In this document: positions 1-11,161 of the stretch, in pieces
Numbering within the stretch: position 1 is the stretch's first letter
How the letters are laid out: every line of letters begins with the position of its first letter
Assembly (NCBI GenBank): GCA_030374765.1
Contig: JARGXX010000061.1
Span: forward strand, 1 to 62,286
DNA from: Agarophyton chilense
Taxonomy: Eukaryota > Rhodophyta > Florideophyceae > Gracilariales > Gracilariaceae
DNA length: 62,286 nt
Reading direction: 5' to 3'
Translations under genes and position numbers: made by a program
The notes under the pieces: model-generated
Told to the model about the DNA's origin: nothing
Databases searched by the model: none
The model's input: only the letters and a program-made list of their open reading frames with translations

Positions 1-2475
1 CCCTCCAGTTCACCATTGAGAAACGCCGATTTCACATCTATTTGTGCGACATGCATGTGCAGGCACAGCGTCAGGTACAGGAAAATGCGAACCATTGTGA
101 ATGAAACAACTGGGGCATAGGTTTCCATGTTGTTTTCACCAAACGTTTGGTGGTTTCCACCTGCAACCACTCGAGCCTTGAAACGTTTCACTGCCCCTTT
201 TGCATTGCGTTTGACTCGAAAGACCACATGACTCGGTAGTGGTTGAGAAACGGGAGAGTTATCAGGCTTCCACGTTCCTTTCGACTCTAGCGATGAGAAC
301 TCCTCATCAATTGCAGCCTGCCATAGATTACGCTCCTCCACGATGGCAAACATTGCCTCTATTAGGGTGGGTTCGTCGCTAGTCGTTACTATTATATGCA
401 AAGTACACTGAGCAGATCCAGCCATGAACCACCTTCGCGGTTCACGACGAGTGCAAGAAGGGTAACGAAGTTCCGTATTAGAGTTGTGAGGAGCTTCTGA
501 TTGATTTGGGAACAGTTCTTCATTACTTCCGCAGCCTACCACTTCTTCTTCATCATCCGCAGAATCAGACTGGAGCTGAGCCAACGCTGGTGTTGAACTA
601 CCTTCTTTGTGGAAAACTGCTTCGTCTACAATGCCGTCGATTGAGATGGCATCGGATGCATCATCCACGGCGTCATCAGAGCCGACATCACCGTTGTAAT
701 CATCGTCCGAACTTAGTTCATCTTTCATGTAATGAATAACCGACAGCGAGCCGGGAAACTGAGATTCATCAAAAGTGACATGCCGAGACTCAACAATGCG
801 TGGAGTACCATCGTTATCCATAACAAGTACCTTGTAAACTCCATGCTCAAGAGTCTCCAAGTACACTCCCTCAAGTGCCCGAGACTCGAACTTGGATCCA
901 CTTGGAGTCCTCAGCACAAATGCCGTCCATCCAAACACAGGCACATGTTTAAGTGATGGCTGGTGGCCAGTGACCATAAAGTATGGGGTATTGTCTACAG
1001 AGGAATGCCGCACGCGGTTACGCACATGGATAACATGCTTCAATTCATACGGCCACAAGCACTCGGGTAAACTTGCCTGAAGCAGTAAGGATGTGGCAGC
1101 CTCCTACATGGTGCGGTTGATGCGTCATGCAATCGCGTTTTGCCGGGGAGTGTAAGGAGCAGAGAAAGAGGTAATGCCGTGCAGTTCAGCCAGGTTTTGT
1201 TGCAGTGATTTGTACTCTTAAGCTCCGTCGGAATGCAAACTCTTGATACCTACACCTCCAAGATGATTCAACTTTACTTTAACTCCGTCCAGTACATCGC
1301 TAATGTCAGTGTGATGCGTTATCAAAGCAATGAAAGCATATCGAGAATGGTCGTCAAGAAAAATACATGCAGACCGAAACCCATCAGGAAAGGAAATATC
1401 CAGGGGACCAACACTATCCGATTGCACAATGCCGCCAACTGCAGCTGCATGCTCAAAGTGGCCTGGGAACGAAAGCTTATGATCATTACCAAGTCGACAT
1501 GTCCGGCACACTTCCTCCATTTCAGACAGGGATGGTACTCCTTTATCATAATTTTGCACCTCCCTGAGGTCACGTGGGTTGATGTGAGCAAGTCGTTGGG
1601 GCCAGAGTTGTGTCTCCGTAGATTTCGTCGCAAATAAAAGATCAGGGGTTGCGGGCACAATTGGGTCAGGTAACATGTACATGCCAGAGTTCCCATGGCG
1701 GAGTCCAACGCCGATTTCCAACCCATTCGATTCAAATATCAGTCGTACAGTGTGGCGAGAGAAGTTCGATTCGATACCTTTGTCTGCTAGGCACCCCGTA
1801 GAAACTAAGTTGTATTTAACACTGGGAAGCAGCAGCACACTGGTGAGACGAAAGTTCGCAAATCAAACGGGATTATCACCTCTCCGCATTGTTTGGCTTC
1901 AAGCGATGTATTGTCCTCTAGCATCACAGTCCTCTTCTCGCATGGGTGCACTGATATAGGGACGAATGCAGAAGATGAGTGTAAGCAATGTGCTGTGGCA
2001 CCACTATCTGCATAGGTGATAAGGTCATTTTGCGAAGTAAGGGTACTTATGCCCACAGTCACACCTGCCATTTCATTCTTTCCAGACATTTCAGACGACC
2101 TACTTCTGAATTTGATCCGGCCCTTCGTCTTAGGACGTGAGCCTCTTCCGGTAGCCTTGGGAGGTACTTGCTTTGCATTGTCCTCGTCGACGAGAGTAGT
2201 TGCTACATATGCTCACGTGAGTTCCGCAATTTCTTTTGTACGCAGAGCAGCAGCAGTAGACTCCAGCGTGCTGTTAGAGTCAATGGAGTCAAGCATAATC
2301 GGAGCTTTATGCGATTCAGTTATCGCAGCTTTCTTTCCCATGCGCTTTAGTTGACTGAACAAGGCTTTGTACTGATCAACATAATTTGACATGTTCTGAC
2401 CAGTGTAAGACATACAAAACAGTTGAGTTTGAACCGCTATGCAAGAGACTGTATGATTGGATGCACAGCGAGTTA
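1..2475 (-). pseudogene. Decayed Ty1/copia gag-pol fragment, same family as Copia-1
   Basis: Read on the reverse strand, this stretch gives the copia order: gag (GQNMSNYVDQY near 2400), aspartic protease (YADSGATAHC near 2010), GAG-pre-integrase and integrase start (1838-1218, with RLAHINPRDL, CRTCRLG and a catalytic-type DSVGPL), then reverse transcriptase at the window edge (DVKSAFLNGEL near position 30). Each block matches the intact polyprotein at 12057-16358 closely enough to be the same family, but the frame breaks repeatedly and a stop follows HSDGA at 1218. Similarity fades near 2475 without an LTR, so the gag end is truncated; the pol end lies outside the window. It is an old, immobile copy. 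Family identity is secure; the exact right end is not. Confidence 0.85.
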
Positions 2476-3846
2476 CTCTTTTTGGGCAACGCTGGGTTCC
2501 CGATGCAGGGGCAACGGGTTCGCTAGACGCCAGAATGGTTGTAGTATCAACAGCTTTCCAATGGATATATAAAAAGTCGAAACTCTCGAACTCTCTTTAA
2601 TCGATCGCTAATGTCACTCTTGGATTCTCTACTTCCAGTCGCAGCAGGATGCACATGCTTACCCAACATAGATCTCGCTTATGGGTGTTGGAAGGTCCCA
2701 TTCGTATGTTGAGAGAAGGTGTGCTGTTGCCGCAGCGGTTGGCGTCCACGAAAATGCAAAGTTGTAGTGTAGTGGGTTCGATGCCCTCGTTTACTGAGAT
2801 GTAACTTAGAGCAGTCTTAAATATTTATCGTGGGTGTCTACTGTGTCCCGGCTTGGGACGCTACCCACAATGCTTGTGTCTACTTTGGGTGCTATCCTAA
2901 TTGTGGTGGGTGGCGTGCGCTACAGAAGGTTTTTATAGAGTTTGGGAATCCTCTGGGTCGTCGCTGGCCGTCCAAGATGGAGGCCAAGGCGTGTCAGAAT
3001 TTTTTTATTAGTACTCCAGTTTCTAGTCTAACTAGGTAGTCGTTCGGGGCAGTTGGTTGCAAAGCTGTTTGCTAGCCTCCTATTCGTAAACCGTCGTCAA
3101 GAGCTTAACGAATACTAGACAGGGCTGTTTCAGGCGTCTTCGAACGTTCAAGGCACTCTTCGCAATGCTGTACATTTGTCGAGCCCGCACAAGGGCAAAG
3201 GCATTTGCGTGTTGCAACACACGCCATTTTGCATTGCAACAGGAGAGACTTGTTTCAATCTTCTTCAACGAACGCTTTTTTAAGCGCGAGTCATACAGCT
3301 CGTTCTCAACGTGCGAGAACGGACGGACCTGGACAATATTTGAGTGGCACTATTTCGGTGTTTTCCTGAGCTGGATTGAAAAGTGCATGTGCAGGTATGG
3401 TCATTTGTGTATTGCTGTATATCGCGCTTGAAGTTACTACTAAAATTACAGCGATCGGAATGCTCCACGCAGTGAATAAAGCAAGCCGGCATTTACTTTT
3501 GACTCTCTTCTGCTTGTTCTTCTTACTTTTAGGCACTTTCAAGACATGAACGACACTAGGAACAAACAGAGGGCGCTTAATGCTTCGGTTTAGGTAGCTG
3601 TGGTATTCATACAATATGGTTTGTCACCACATGTGGAGTCAACAACACGTCATGCCTTCCTTGAAGTTTTTCCATTCACTATTTTGAGGTATCTATATGC
3701 GATTGCTATACGGCGTGCAGCTAGTTGTTATGTGGGTGGACTTTATTTACAGAGTTAGGTGGGAGTTAGTTTGATTCCACATCATCTACCAAAGCTAGCT
3801 ATACAAATCAGTAAATGTACATTTTGGAGGAATTATTACGTCTCCA
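2476..3846. other. Intergenic stretch, nothing recognised
   Basis: Only short ORFs of about 60-100 codons with no recognisable motif occur on either strand. No LTR, tRNA or long repeat is visible. It lies between the copia relic and the 3' end of the heparinase-like gene. Confidence 0.5.
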
Positions 3847-4050
3847 TCAGTTGCGCCTCCACCACCTACGCCTCTGCCACCACTTTGGTCTCCAGCGCTT
3901 TGGTTTCGGGGCGTGGGCAGTTGATGGGCTTGGAGATGGAGAGCTTGGGGCATGGACCACAAACCGCAACGTCGAGGAAGACAGAGCTGGAGATGCACTT
4001 TGAGAAGCCGGGGGCTGCGGGCTCGGCGAAGCAGACAAAGACGGCGTTGT
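3847..4050 (-). other. In-frame Ser/Pro-rich extension after the heparinase-like stop codon
   Basis: Directly after the TAA at 4051-4053 the same reading frame stays open for about 67 codons to a TGA at 3847-3849. It continues the Ser/Pro style of the upstream C-terminus (LSASPSPQPPASQSASPA, then SSPSPSPSTAH), and ends in a Trp/Arg-rich tail. This is either ancestral coding sequence lost to a nonsense mutation, a readthrough extension, or 3'UTR with a similar repeat. A GTATAA at the stop could also be read as a weak splice donor. Confidence 0.4.
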
Positions 4051-6735
4051 TTATACGGAAATGCTGGGTGAGGCACTGTATGACGGAGATGGTTCTGGGG
4101 ATGAACTGGGAGAGGAAAGCGGGCTTTTTGCAGCCGCGTCACCCTGTACAACTGCGTGTGTATCGGAATCAATGCTGTAAAGGAACTCTTCATCGTCGTA
4201 GATCACTGTCACTGAAGTTCCGTTTGGGTCCTGATCCATCGAGAATCGTTCCGGCTCTCCGATGTGTGGGTGGAACGCGATCCAGAAGAGCTCTTCTTGC
4301 TCGTTGTCGCTTCGGATGATAAGCCTTTCATGCCGTTTGTCGCTCGTGAACTCTTCCGTGCGGTATGATATTGAGTGTCCTGTCGATATCACGTGGATGT
4401 CGACCTGGGCAATTCCTTCATCGCTCAGAACAATGCGGCACGTGTTCCCATCGCAGCCCGATGAATCCGCGTCTACTTGCACCAGATCACCCAACATCAG
4501 ATACGATTCAAACTTGTGATTCGAAGCGCCCCCGGACACCCGGGTGGAGTCAACAACCATGAAGAATCCAGGTCCTGCAACGCCTCGGTTCAACACCACG
4601 GAGCGCACCATCCAGTCCAAGGCAGCTTCGCGATAGTTGCTCTTCCAGACCCACATGCCTCTGAATCCAACATCGGGGTCCCCGTGCATGTTGAATTGAT
4701 CTCGAGTGAATCCCAGATCTGCTCCGTCGTCGTCGGCGGGCCATCCAAAATCGTGCGGGTGTCCATACTCCGCCATATCGAAGCGCTTTCCGATTAGCCT
4801 CGATGAGCCGTCCTCTTCGGTGACGGTTACAGCCGTCATTGGGGCTTTGTCAAACGGCCAGTTTCTTGCCCACTGCACGTTGTATGCGTAAGTCAAGTTG
4901 GCCGTCGCAACGACCTCTCGCCCATTGTCTTCGACTGCAACCATGGCTACGGAGGGCGCCTTCGCATCTTGAGCGAGCCCGTCGATGTGCATGAGCGAGT
5001 GCTTTCTGGAATCGATGTTCTTGTTCCACACGTGATCGTCAATCCATGCCGTTTTGAAAGCGGTAAGCGTGAATATACCTCGGTCCGCGTTGTCGTGCCC
5101 TGGGAATATCGCATCGGGACGCGCATCAAAGTGCACGTATATGGCGTTCTCGGCTTCACTGCCTCTGGCGATCAGCAGTCCCCGACGGGGGCTGAAGTAT
5201 GAGAGCGGGAAGTGTTGCAAAAACTCCTTCTCCAATCCTTGTGGGGACTCAGCGTACGTCGATGTTCCGTGCTCCAAGCCAAGAACAGTGACGTGTAAGA
5301 GAACCTGCCCCCATTGAATGCGACAAGGGCTGTTGTTTTTGAAGTGCTTCCCCATCCTTTGCTTCCACACCATTTGCGGGAGTGCGCCGTCAGGATACGC
5401 GTACTTGAACAGGGCGGCCCACGCGGGATACGACATGCCGCCGCCCGACGAGTGACCAACAATGCGGGCGCACTGCCACGGCTCCATCATTTGGGCCACG
5501 TTGTGGATGAGGCCGCGAAAGCGATCGGTGTCCATGACGCGAAGCCCTCGGCGTTCAGCGGCCACGAGCGCCAGCGATCCTTCGCGAAGCGCGATGAAGT
5601 ACGTGTAGGCGTCTTCGAACGTCGCCCCATCGGGATACACAGCGTGGGTCATGTATGCTTCGATGAGGGCGGTAAAGCGGTGGTTGAGTCCGCTGTTGAA
5701 GCCTGTGTCGCCACTCGACGACATCACGGAGCTCGCATATGCGTCGAAGTTGGTCTCGCCCTCAAGGACCAGATTTGTAATGTAGAGGTGGCCATGATAC
5801 AAGGCCCAGTTGCTGAAGATGCGGTGAGGGTGCTGGGCGGCGTTGGGAGATTTTCGGGAGCTTTGGAGAGCAGTTCCCCACGACGTCTGTTTGTACATGA
5901 GCAGCGCTAGGGCGCTGAGCACGATTCGTTGTTCGTCGCTGGAGAACCGATCGTACAAAGCATCGAGGGTGAGTGCCAATGAGGACCCGGCGGAAAACCA
6001 GTCATTGGACACTTCGAACCACCGATCTTCGTCCCACAGAAAAGCTCGTTGGGCTCCGTCTCCATTTGGGCACTTCCCGGCGCAGTTGACAGCGCGATGG
6101 GCGAGGAGCACTTTTGCCCATGCAACAGACGCCTTCACGCAGTCGTCAACTGTCGTGGTCATGAATGACTCTCTTTCACCCCGTTCCTGAACAACCTTCT
6201 CGTTCACGCTGGCCCACACCGCGCAAATGAAGAAGCTCTGATGATAACCCTCGGACATGTTCATGATATGGTTTGCAAGCGGGTGCAATGCATCGAGCTC
6301 TTGCTGCGAAGAAGAGGAAAGATCCTCATCTCCTGTGTAGAGTGTAGTTTCGCCGTTGCGTTCCATGTGAGCCAGTGTTCTTATAACGGGACTCGAGTCG
6401 GCGAGGTGGCGAGATGCTCGACGGTTGAAAAACGACCAGGAAGTGTGCAGGTCGAATGTACCGGCGTTGGAATAACGCTCCAAAAGCTGGAGCCATCCGT
6501 GGTCGTCAAAAAGAATGCGAGGGTGAATACCCGGTTTGAAAGCAGCTGCTGGAGCAGGAGTGACAGCAGCTTTACCAAACAAAGAAGAATGAGGCGCAGA
6601 CTTCATGAAGGTGGCGACCCTATTCGGATTTTGTATAAAAGTTTCTGATTCTTCCAGAGATACATGAGCGGAAAGAACGATAACGAGAAGAGCGGAAAGA
6701 GAGGCAGTGACAGTGAATAAGCGGAGGGGAGACAT
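4051..6735 (-). CDS. Secreted heparinase II/III-like (alpha/alpha-toroid lyase or epimerase family) protein
   Basis: An 894-aa ORF with a clear ATG. Residues 1-26 form a signal peptide with a hydrophobic core (LSALLVIVL), so the product enters the secretory pathway. The N-terminal half looks like the alpha/alpha-toroid of the chondroitin AC/alginate lyase fold, with a HPRILFDD entry and helical YHGHLYITN and MEPWQCARI segments. The C-terminal half has the heparinase II/III-like beta-sandwich signature GHDNADRGIFTLTAF, followed by RSVVLNRG and FFMVVDSTR. The last ~30 residues are Ser/Pro-rich and low-complexity. Family members cleave or epimerise uronic-acid polysaccharides. In a red alga a role on sulfated matrix polysaccharide is a reasonable inference, but the substrate cannot be read from the sequence. 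It appears single-exon and no neighbour shares its pathway. The in-frame continuation beyond the TAA is described separately. Confidence 0.8.
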   Translation of the reverse strand: MSPLRLFTVTASLSALLVIVLSAHVSLEESETFIQNPNRVATFMKSAPHSSLFGKAAVTPAPAAAFKPGIHPRILFDDHGWLQLLERYSNAGTFDLHTSWSFFNRRASRHLADSSPVIRTLAHMERNGETTLYTGDEDLSSSSQQELDALHPLANHIMNMSEGYHQSFFICAVWASVNEKVVQERGERESFMTTTVDDCVKASVAWAKVLLAHRAVNCAGKCPNGDGAQRAFLWDEDRWFEVSNDWFSAGSSLALTLDALYDRFSSDEQRIVLSALALLMYKQTSWGTALQSSRKSPNAAQHPHRIFSNWALYHGHLYITNLVLEGETNFDAYASSVMSSSGDTGFNSGLNHRFTALIEAYMTHAVYPDGATFEDAYTYFIALREGSLALVAAERRGLRVMDTDRFRGLIHNVAQMMEPWQCARIVGHSSGGGMSYPAWAALFKYAYPDGALPQMVWKQRMGKHFKNNSPCRIQWGQVLLHVTVLGLEHGTSTYAESPQGLEKEFLQHFPLSYFSPRRGLLIARGSEAENAIYVHFDARPDAIFPGHDNADRGIFTLTAFKTAWIDDHVWNKNIDSRKHSLMHIDGLAQDAKAPSVAMVAVEDNGREVVATANLTYAYNVQWARNWPFDKAPMTAVTVTEEDGSSRLIGKRFDMAEYGHPHDFGWPADDDGADLGFTRDQFNMHGDPDVGFRGMWVWKSNYREAALDWMVRSVVLNRGVAGPGFFMVVDSTRVSGGASNHKFESYLMLGDLVQVDADSSGCDGNTCRIVLSDEGIAQVDIHVISTGHSISYRTEEFTSDKRHERLIIRSDNEQEELFWIAFHPHIGEPERFSMDQDPNGTSVTVIYDDEEFLYSIDSDTHAVVQGDAAAKSPLSSPSSSPEPSPSYSASPSISV

Positions 6736-7873
6736 TTGTTAGGGCAATAGTTAGTAGAGTAGTAGTGAAAATAAGTAGCAGTGCTGCGCAGTCAGGTGAG
6801 AATATTGTGGAGAGATGGCTGTGATGGCATCGTCTATGTGAGTTTATATGCATCGTCGGGGGCTATGACGTTATCCTAATTCGTCTACAGCGCCATACAC
6901 GCCTTCAGAGGCCGGGTTGGGATGCATTCCTTATTTGGAACAGAAGAAGGTATTTAGGGTTGACGTTGCTGGCAAACGTCAAGTCACTCTGGATTAGTGG
7001 ATTAGTTTGAGTGTGTACCTTTAATCAGAACAGTTGGTTTTATGGGACGAATGGTTGCATAATGGAGAAGCAGGCCCCTTCGGCATGTGCAAATGAGGAC
7101 GTAGTTGCGTGCTGTGTAAAGCTATTTGGACTACGCTGGGCTAAAACTGCGATTTTGAAGTGCGAGGAGCAGGTCCGATATGCTTTTCGCCATGGTGAGA
7201 AACGTCTTGCTACATTAGTTAGTTAGAAGCTCTCCATGAGCCAGATTGTCTAGATGGTTCTTTTGAAAAACCTCCTTTTCTTCTAAACATTTACTCGAGG
7301 GATGCTGGCGTTTAAGCTGTACTATTCCTCACAAGTGACTCCCGAAAAAGCTGCAATCACTTTTGTAGTTCTATATTTCTGTAGCAATAAAAATTATTGT
7401 TGTGGTTATTAAGAAATGTTCTCCTGAGTGTAGGCTGTGAGAATGGATGTCCCACCCTGAGCGTACATCTTACAGCAACACGTTTCTGTTTCTGGCAATG
7501 AGTTGACGGCAGCTTGTAGACAAGCGTGTGTTGGGGACAGCTATTGTTCTAGGTGTTTCAAACGAAAAAAATTTGGATACAGGATCTGATATGGTATGAG
7601 TCAGATAAGTTATTCTCCTCACACAAAGCGAGTATTTAATGTAATAGATGTCGATCTTTGTGTTTCTTGCTACAAGGCTGATAGACATGCATCGTATATA
7701 AAACCTTGAGATTTTATTCAGATGAATTTGACTGTGGGCCAGGGAGGTGCAGAAGACTCTAATCAAAATGTATGGGTAGAAAATGAGAATTATCTGTTAT
7801 TAGAGGCATTAGAAATGTTTACTGACAAGTAGAACCGCGTTCTAGAACACGTTGGGTCAAATACAAAGAGTCA
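6736..7873. other. Upstream region of the heparinase-like gene, then unassigned DNA
   Basis: The first few hundred bases hold the presumed promoter and 5'UTR of the minus-strand gene ending at 6735. The remainder is AT-leaning with only short unsupported ORFs (7011-7226 plus, 7470-7766 minus). No repeat or RNA gene was recognised. Confidence 0.4.
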
Positions 7874-9318
7874 ATGTCTTGTAAAAGTTCTTCATCTGCC
7901 GATCGAGGACGCCTTTCTGAAGAAGAAAATGAAGAACTGGTGGTCCGAGCATCCGACAACAGCAGAGAATATTCCATTTACAATCTAAATAGTGGGGAAG
8001 GCTGGTTTGAGAGAATTATCACTTGCGGCAATCGCCGGAAGGGGTCAGCGAGCCGAACACATTCCGGGCAATGTATGGTATGTGCTGATCAAATCGGCAC
8101 AATAGCTCCTTTTGTTGCCATCATGGCGTCTAATTGTCTATTTGAACGACCTTGTCCCGTCTGGCGGAATTGTTGATGACATCACTGATTTTAAGCGCAA
8201 CATGGTGGATGAAATTCTCGGTATAGCGTGAAAATCACTCGCATGTAATCCCACCTGCGATGAGCATCCTCTGTAACAGGTGGTCAAGACGGGCGCCATC
8301 GCGGATAGTTTTTTCATCTGCTGCGCTGCGTCAGGCGGCCTTGCGATCTTTGGCGACTACGATGCATCGCTTGGCAGCGCTCCGCCAAAAAGCATGTACC
8401 CCTTGATGTTTCGGACCAGCCCTCTTACTGTACCAAGAACATCTCCAACATAATCAATATTGGCGATCGCCAGCTTAGTATTCCCAACTTGCGTTCGGGT
8501 ATTCTAGACAGTGTTACGACGCATGTTGTTGTATCTGAGGGAGCCACTGTGCTCATTCTGGATCAAATAATACCACATCGCTGCGATGTAAAAGAATTGT
8601 GTCAAGAGCGTTCCAAGTTCATACCCTCCACCTGTACACGGCTTCCTGACGAGGAGCTCGAAAAGATGCCTTCCTCAGTGTTCCATTTGATTTCAAATGG
8701 CTCTTTAGACATGCAATTGCGACCCACAGACTACATTTGTCCAATCAACAAGCCTGGAAACGCTGGATACCGCTGTGTGGGATTCATGGCCATGAAGGAA
8801 ATACAAGATGGAACAGATGTCATCTTCGGGACAAACATAATGCAGCGCTGGTTTACACACTACGATTACAAAAAAAGCGTCTTGGATTTGTGGCGTCAGT
8901 ACCGTGTTGCGGCGCGGGCACAAACTGTTATTCTTAGACACAATGCGGAGAGTGCGCCGCAGCAGCGACACTCCTTGCGTTCGACTATCCTTCACATACA
9001 TTTCACCAGTCACAGTCAACTCTTGGTATCATTACATATCCCCATTGCATCGTTGCTGCTTTCCTGTATCAGATGCGACCTCAGGCGGCTTTAATGTTCG
9101 GTGTGTACGCAGGACGTTTTAGTGCACTCGTCACTGGTTTGCTCACGCCTTTTTTCATAGTACTTTGCATTCAACGCAGTCTGAATAACGCAATGTACGA
9201 GCATCCATCGGCTTATTCATTGGCTGCCAGTGATGATCTGGATGAAAACAAAGACGACTATAGTGATCAGAAATACGTTCAACTGACGAAAAAATATATG
9301 CCAGCTCCAACAGAATGA
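7874..9318 (+). pseudogene. Broken pepsin-type aspartyl protease, membrane-anchored (BACE-like layout)
   Basis: Pieces of an A1-family aspartyl protease lie in order but in shifting frames. Around 8285-8440 there is GAIADSFFICCAASGGLAIF then YDASLGSAPPKSMY. At 8489-8620 GILDSVTTHVVVSEGA covers the second catalytic motif, and around 8690-8880 DYICP and DVIFGTNIMQRWFTHYDYKK match the conserved C-terminal strand. The frame slips at a 7-A run (8870-8876) into KRLGFVASVPCCGAG. A hydrophobic membrane segment and an acidic tail follow at 9073-9318. The second active-site motif reads DSVT instead of DSGT, and several frameshifts are needed, so it cannot encode the enzyme. Live homologues are type I membrane or vacuolar proteases. 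The N-terminal half (7874-8176) is poorly resolved and the first catalytic Asp was not found. Confidence 0.7.
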
Positions 9319-10430
9319 TATGCCTGACGCACGAGACGCACGTATCTTCCAGCTTAGTGATTGAGAAGGTTCTCGTGGGGAGTTACGAAATCTGGTTGTC
9401 GCTGTATAGGTTCTATCTGATCTGGTCCTCCGTGACATGTGACCTCCTAGCCCTCTATCAGTACAATACTGTGCAACTTCCCGAATTCGAGACCATGACG
9501 CACGACGAGTGCAAATGCACAGCACGATAGGAGGCAGTGAGTGGCAGGGCCAAGAGAAATGCGGGCGGAAAACAGCTCCGTTGGCGTTGCATTGCGGGGG
9601 AAGTCATGTCCGCCGTTGATATGGTGGAGAAGGGCGCTGCGGTGAATAGGGGGAATGCTGCTCCGGGCGAGGAGATCGTTTGCCACTCGAACAGCGATGA
9701 GCGTGGTGGCGGTGAGAGTTCGATGATGTTTGGCGCTGACTTTACACGTGTAACCTGGAACCCTGGAAGATTATCTCTTGTTACCAGGGCAACAATTGAT
9801 CAGTGGGCTGCCCTCAATGGAAATTGCGAGGGCTGGGTGCGGGGGAGGGAGATAAATTGAGTGAGCATCGTTGTGATCTTTTTCTGCTATTGGTTTGAGA
9901 CAGGCGACGGTGCAGGTTTGGCTGGTTGAAACAGAGATGCAGAAGGGCCTGGGCATCGGAAGTTTGGACAAAACGATTGGTTACAGAGGAAAAAAATCAG
10001 TTGGAACTTAAACGGGCTGGGACTGCTTGTCCTATTGCTGGTGCAGTTTTCTGGGGGTCAGGTTGGTCAAGTTGATGTTTGAACTGGGGCTACAGCACTG
10101 CACAACGATATGCTGCGCACGTCGTTCGCTCTGTTCATATCGATCCTCTGTGTCGACTTGAAACGATTATGTGCCTCCGTGCAGTGCTATACCCTACACC
10201 AGCGCACAGCATCTCTACACTCTGCGCTTATTCCCGCCGTTGTTCACACCGTCAACCCCTGCCGCTGCTCATTCTTGTGTTCCACCCCCCGACCCCATTT
10301 CCCGTTCCCTCCCAACTCCCAATGGATATGTTCCCTTCCTTCCCCAAACCCTTCTCTTCTATCACCACCACCGTTCAACAGCAGCTGCATTTAGCCAAAG
10401 AGAGCTTTCAGGCAGCCAAGGACATCATGT
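9319..10430. other. Unassigned DNA, pyrimidine-rich toward its right end
   Basis: One 107-codon plus-strand ORF (9537-9860) has no recognisable motif. From about 10230 to 10330 the plus strand is strongly C/T-rich. No gene can be supported. Confidence 0.4.
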
Positions 10431-10468
10431 GCCTTCGAGGTTGAACTTCTTTCAATGGACGTCATGCA
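10431..10468 (+). pseudogene. BRR2: Left edge of BRR2-like helicase relic, split by Copia-1
   Basis: The last codons before the copia LTR read AFEVELLSMDVMQ. Joined in frame across the element they continue into MMGRARR at 17033, giving the motif VI neighbourhood (DVMQM.GRAGR) of the first helicase cassette of BRR2/SNRNP200. Further left the match is lost. The join falls exactly on the ATGCA target duplication, which confirms that the element landed inside this sequence. Confidence 0.65.
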
Positions 10469-11143
10469 TGTTGAGGTTTGGTCGACTGTGCCCCCAAGCC
10501 CTTTGGAGTGTTGGAAATAGTGGAAAACAAAAAGTGGATTTAAGCATGGGCACTTTTGGGCACCCTCCGCGGAAAAACGCATATGCGCCTCATCTCAATC
10601 TCAACGTGAAACGGCCATCTGATTGGCTACTGCAAATGCCCTCATGCAACGTGGTATGGACAAGTGGTCTGGTTCTAATGGGGCGTGTTGGGGCTTCGGC
10701 CCAAGTGGAGCGATTTGATTGGACGAGAGCGCTGAATGAGCACGGGCTATGCAGTTGGAGAGAATGTGCGAATGTGGGCTGGATACGGGGTTTGGCCGTA
10801 ACAGCCGAATCTGGGCTGCGCGGGGTGGTTGGCACTGGCGCACCACTTTGGATGATTTTTTTTGAGTTTTTATTTGATATGCTTCATGTTTGAAATTGTT
10901 TTGGCGCGCAACTCCTCGTCGCACAGTGGCAAGGTGTGAGACGTGGGTGACCCGCCGACGGTCAGCACCGGCGGCGGAACTGCGTGCGAGGTAGATATAG
11001 TTTTCAATGACGGTCGCCAACGATCGAAGTAAATTGTCAAGGCTGACTACCTTCCTTTGTTTCTCTTCTTTTATTTTTCTCTTCTTCTCGTCTTTTCCCC
11101 CTCTTCTTCCTTTTCCTTTACCTAACCTGCGCTCACGTTGTGA
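10469..11143 (+). repeat. 5' LTR of Copia-1
   Basis: This 675-bp LTR is a direct copy of 16353-17026. Its last ~80 bases (11051-11127) are an almost pure pyrimidine tract on the plus strand. The boundary is fixed by the TSD on the left and by divergence of the two copies after TTGTGA on the right. Confidence 0.92.
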
Positions 11144-11161
11144 GGTTATGGGCCCAGAGCG
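11144..11161 (+). promoter_or_regulatory. Primer-binding site matching the anticodon arm of initiator tRNA-Met
   Basis: Immediately after the left LTR lies GGTTATGGGCCCAGAGCG. Its complement (CTGGGCCCATAACC) is the anticodon stem-loop region of eukaryotic initiator tRNA-Met, not its 3' CCA end. Drosophila copia uses the same internal, half-tRNA priming site. The match and position are seen directly; the priming mode is inferred from the known case. Confidence 0.75.

Noticed and set aside
9537..9860. A 107-aa gene on the plus strand.
   Set aside because: No motif, an ordinary length for chance in this composition, and no supporting context.
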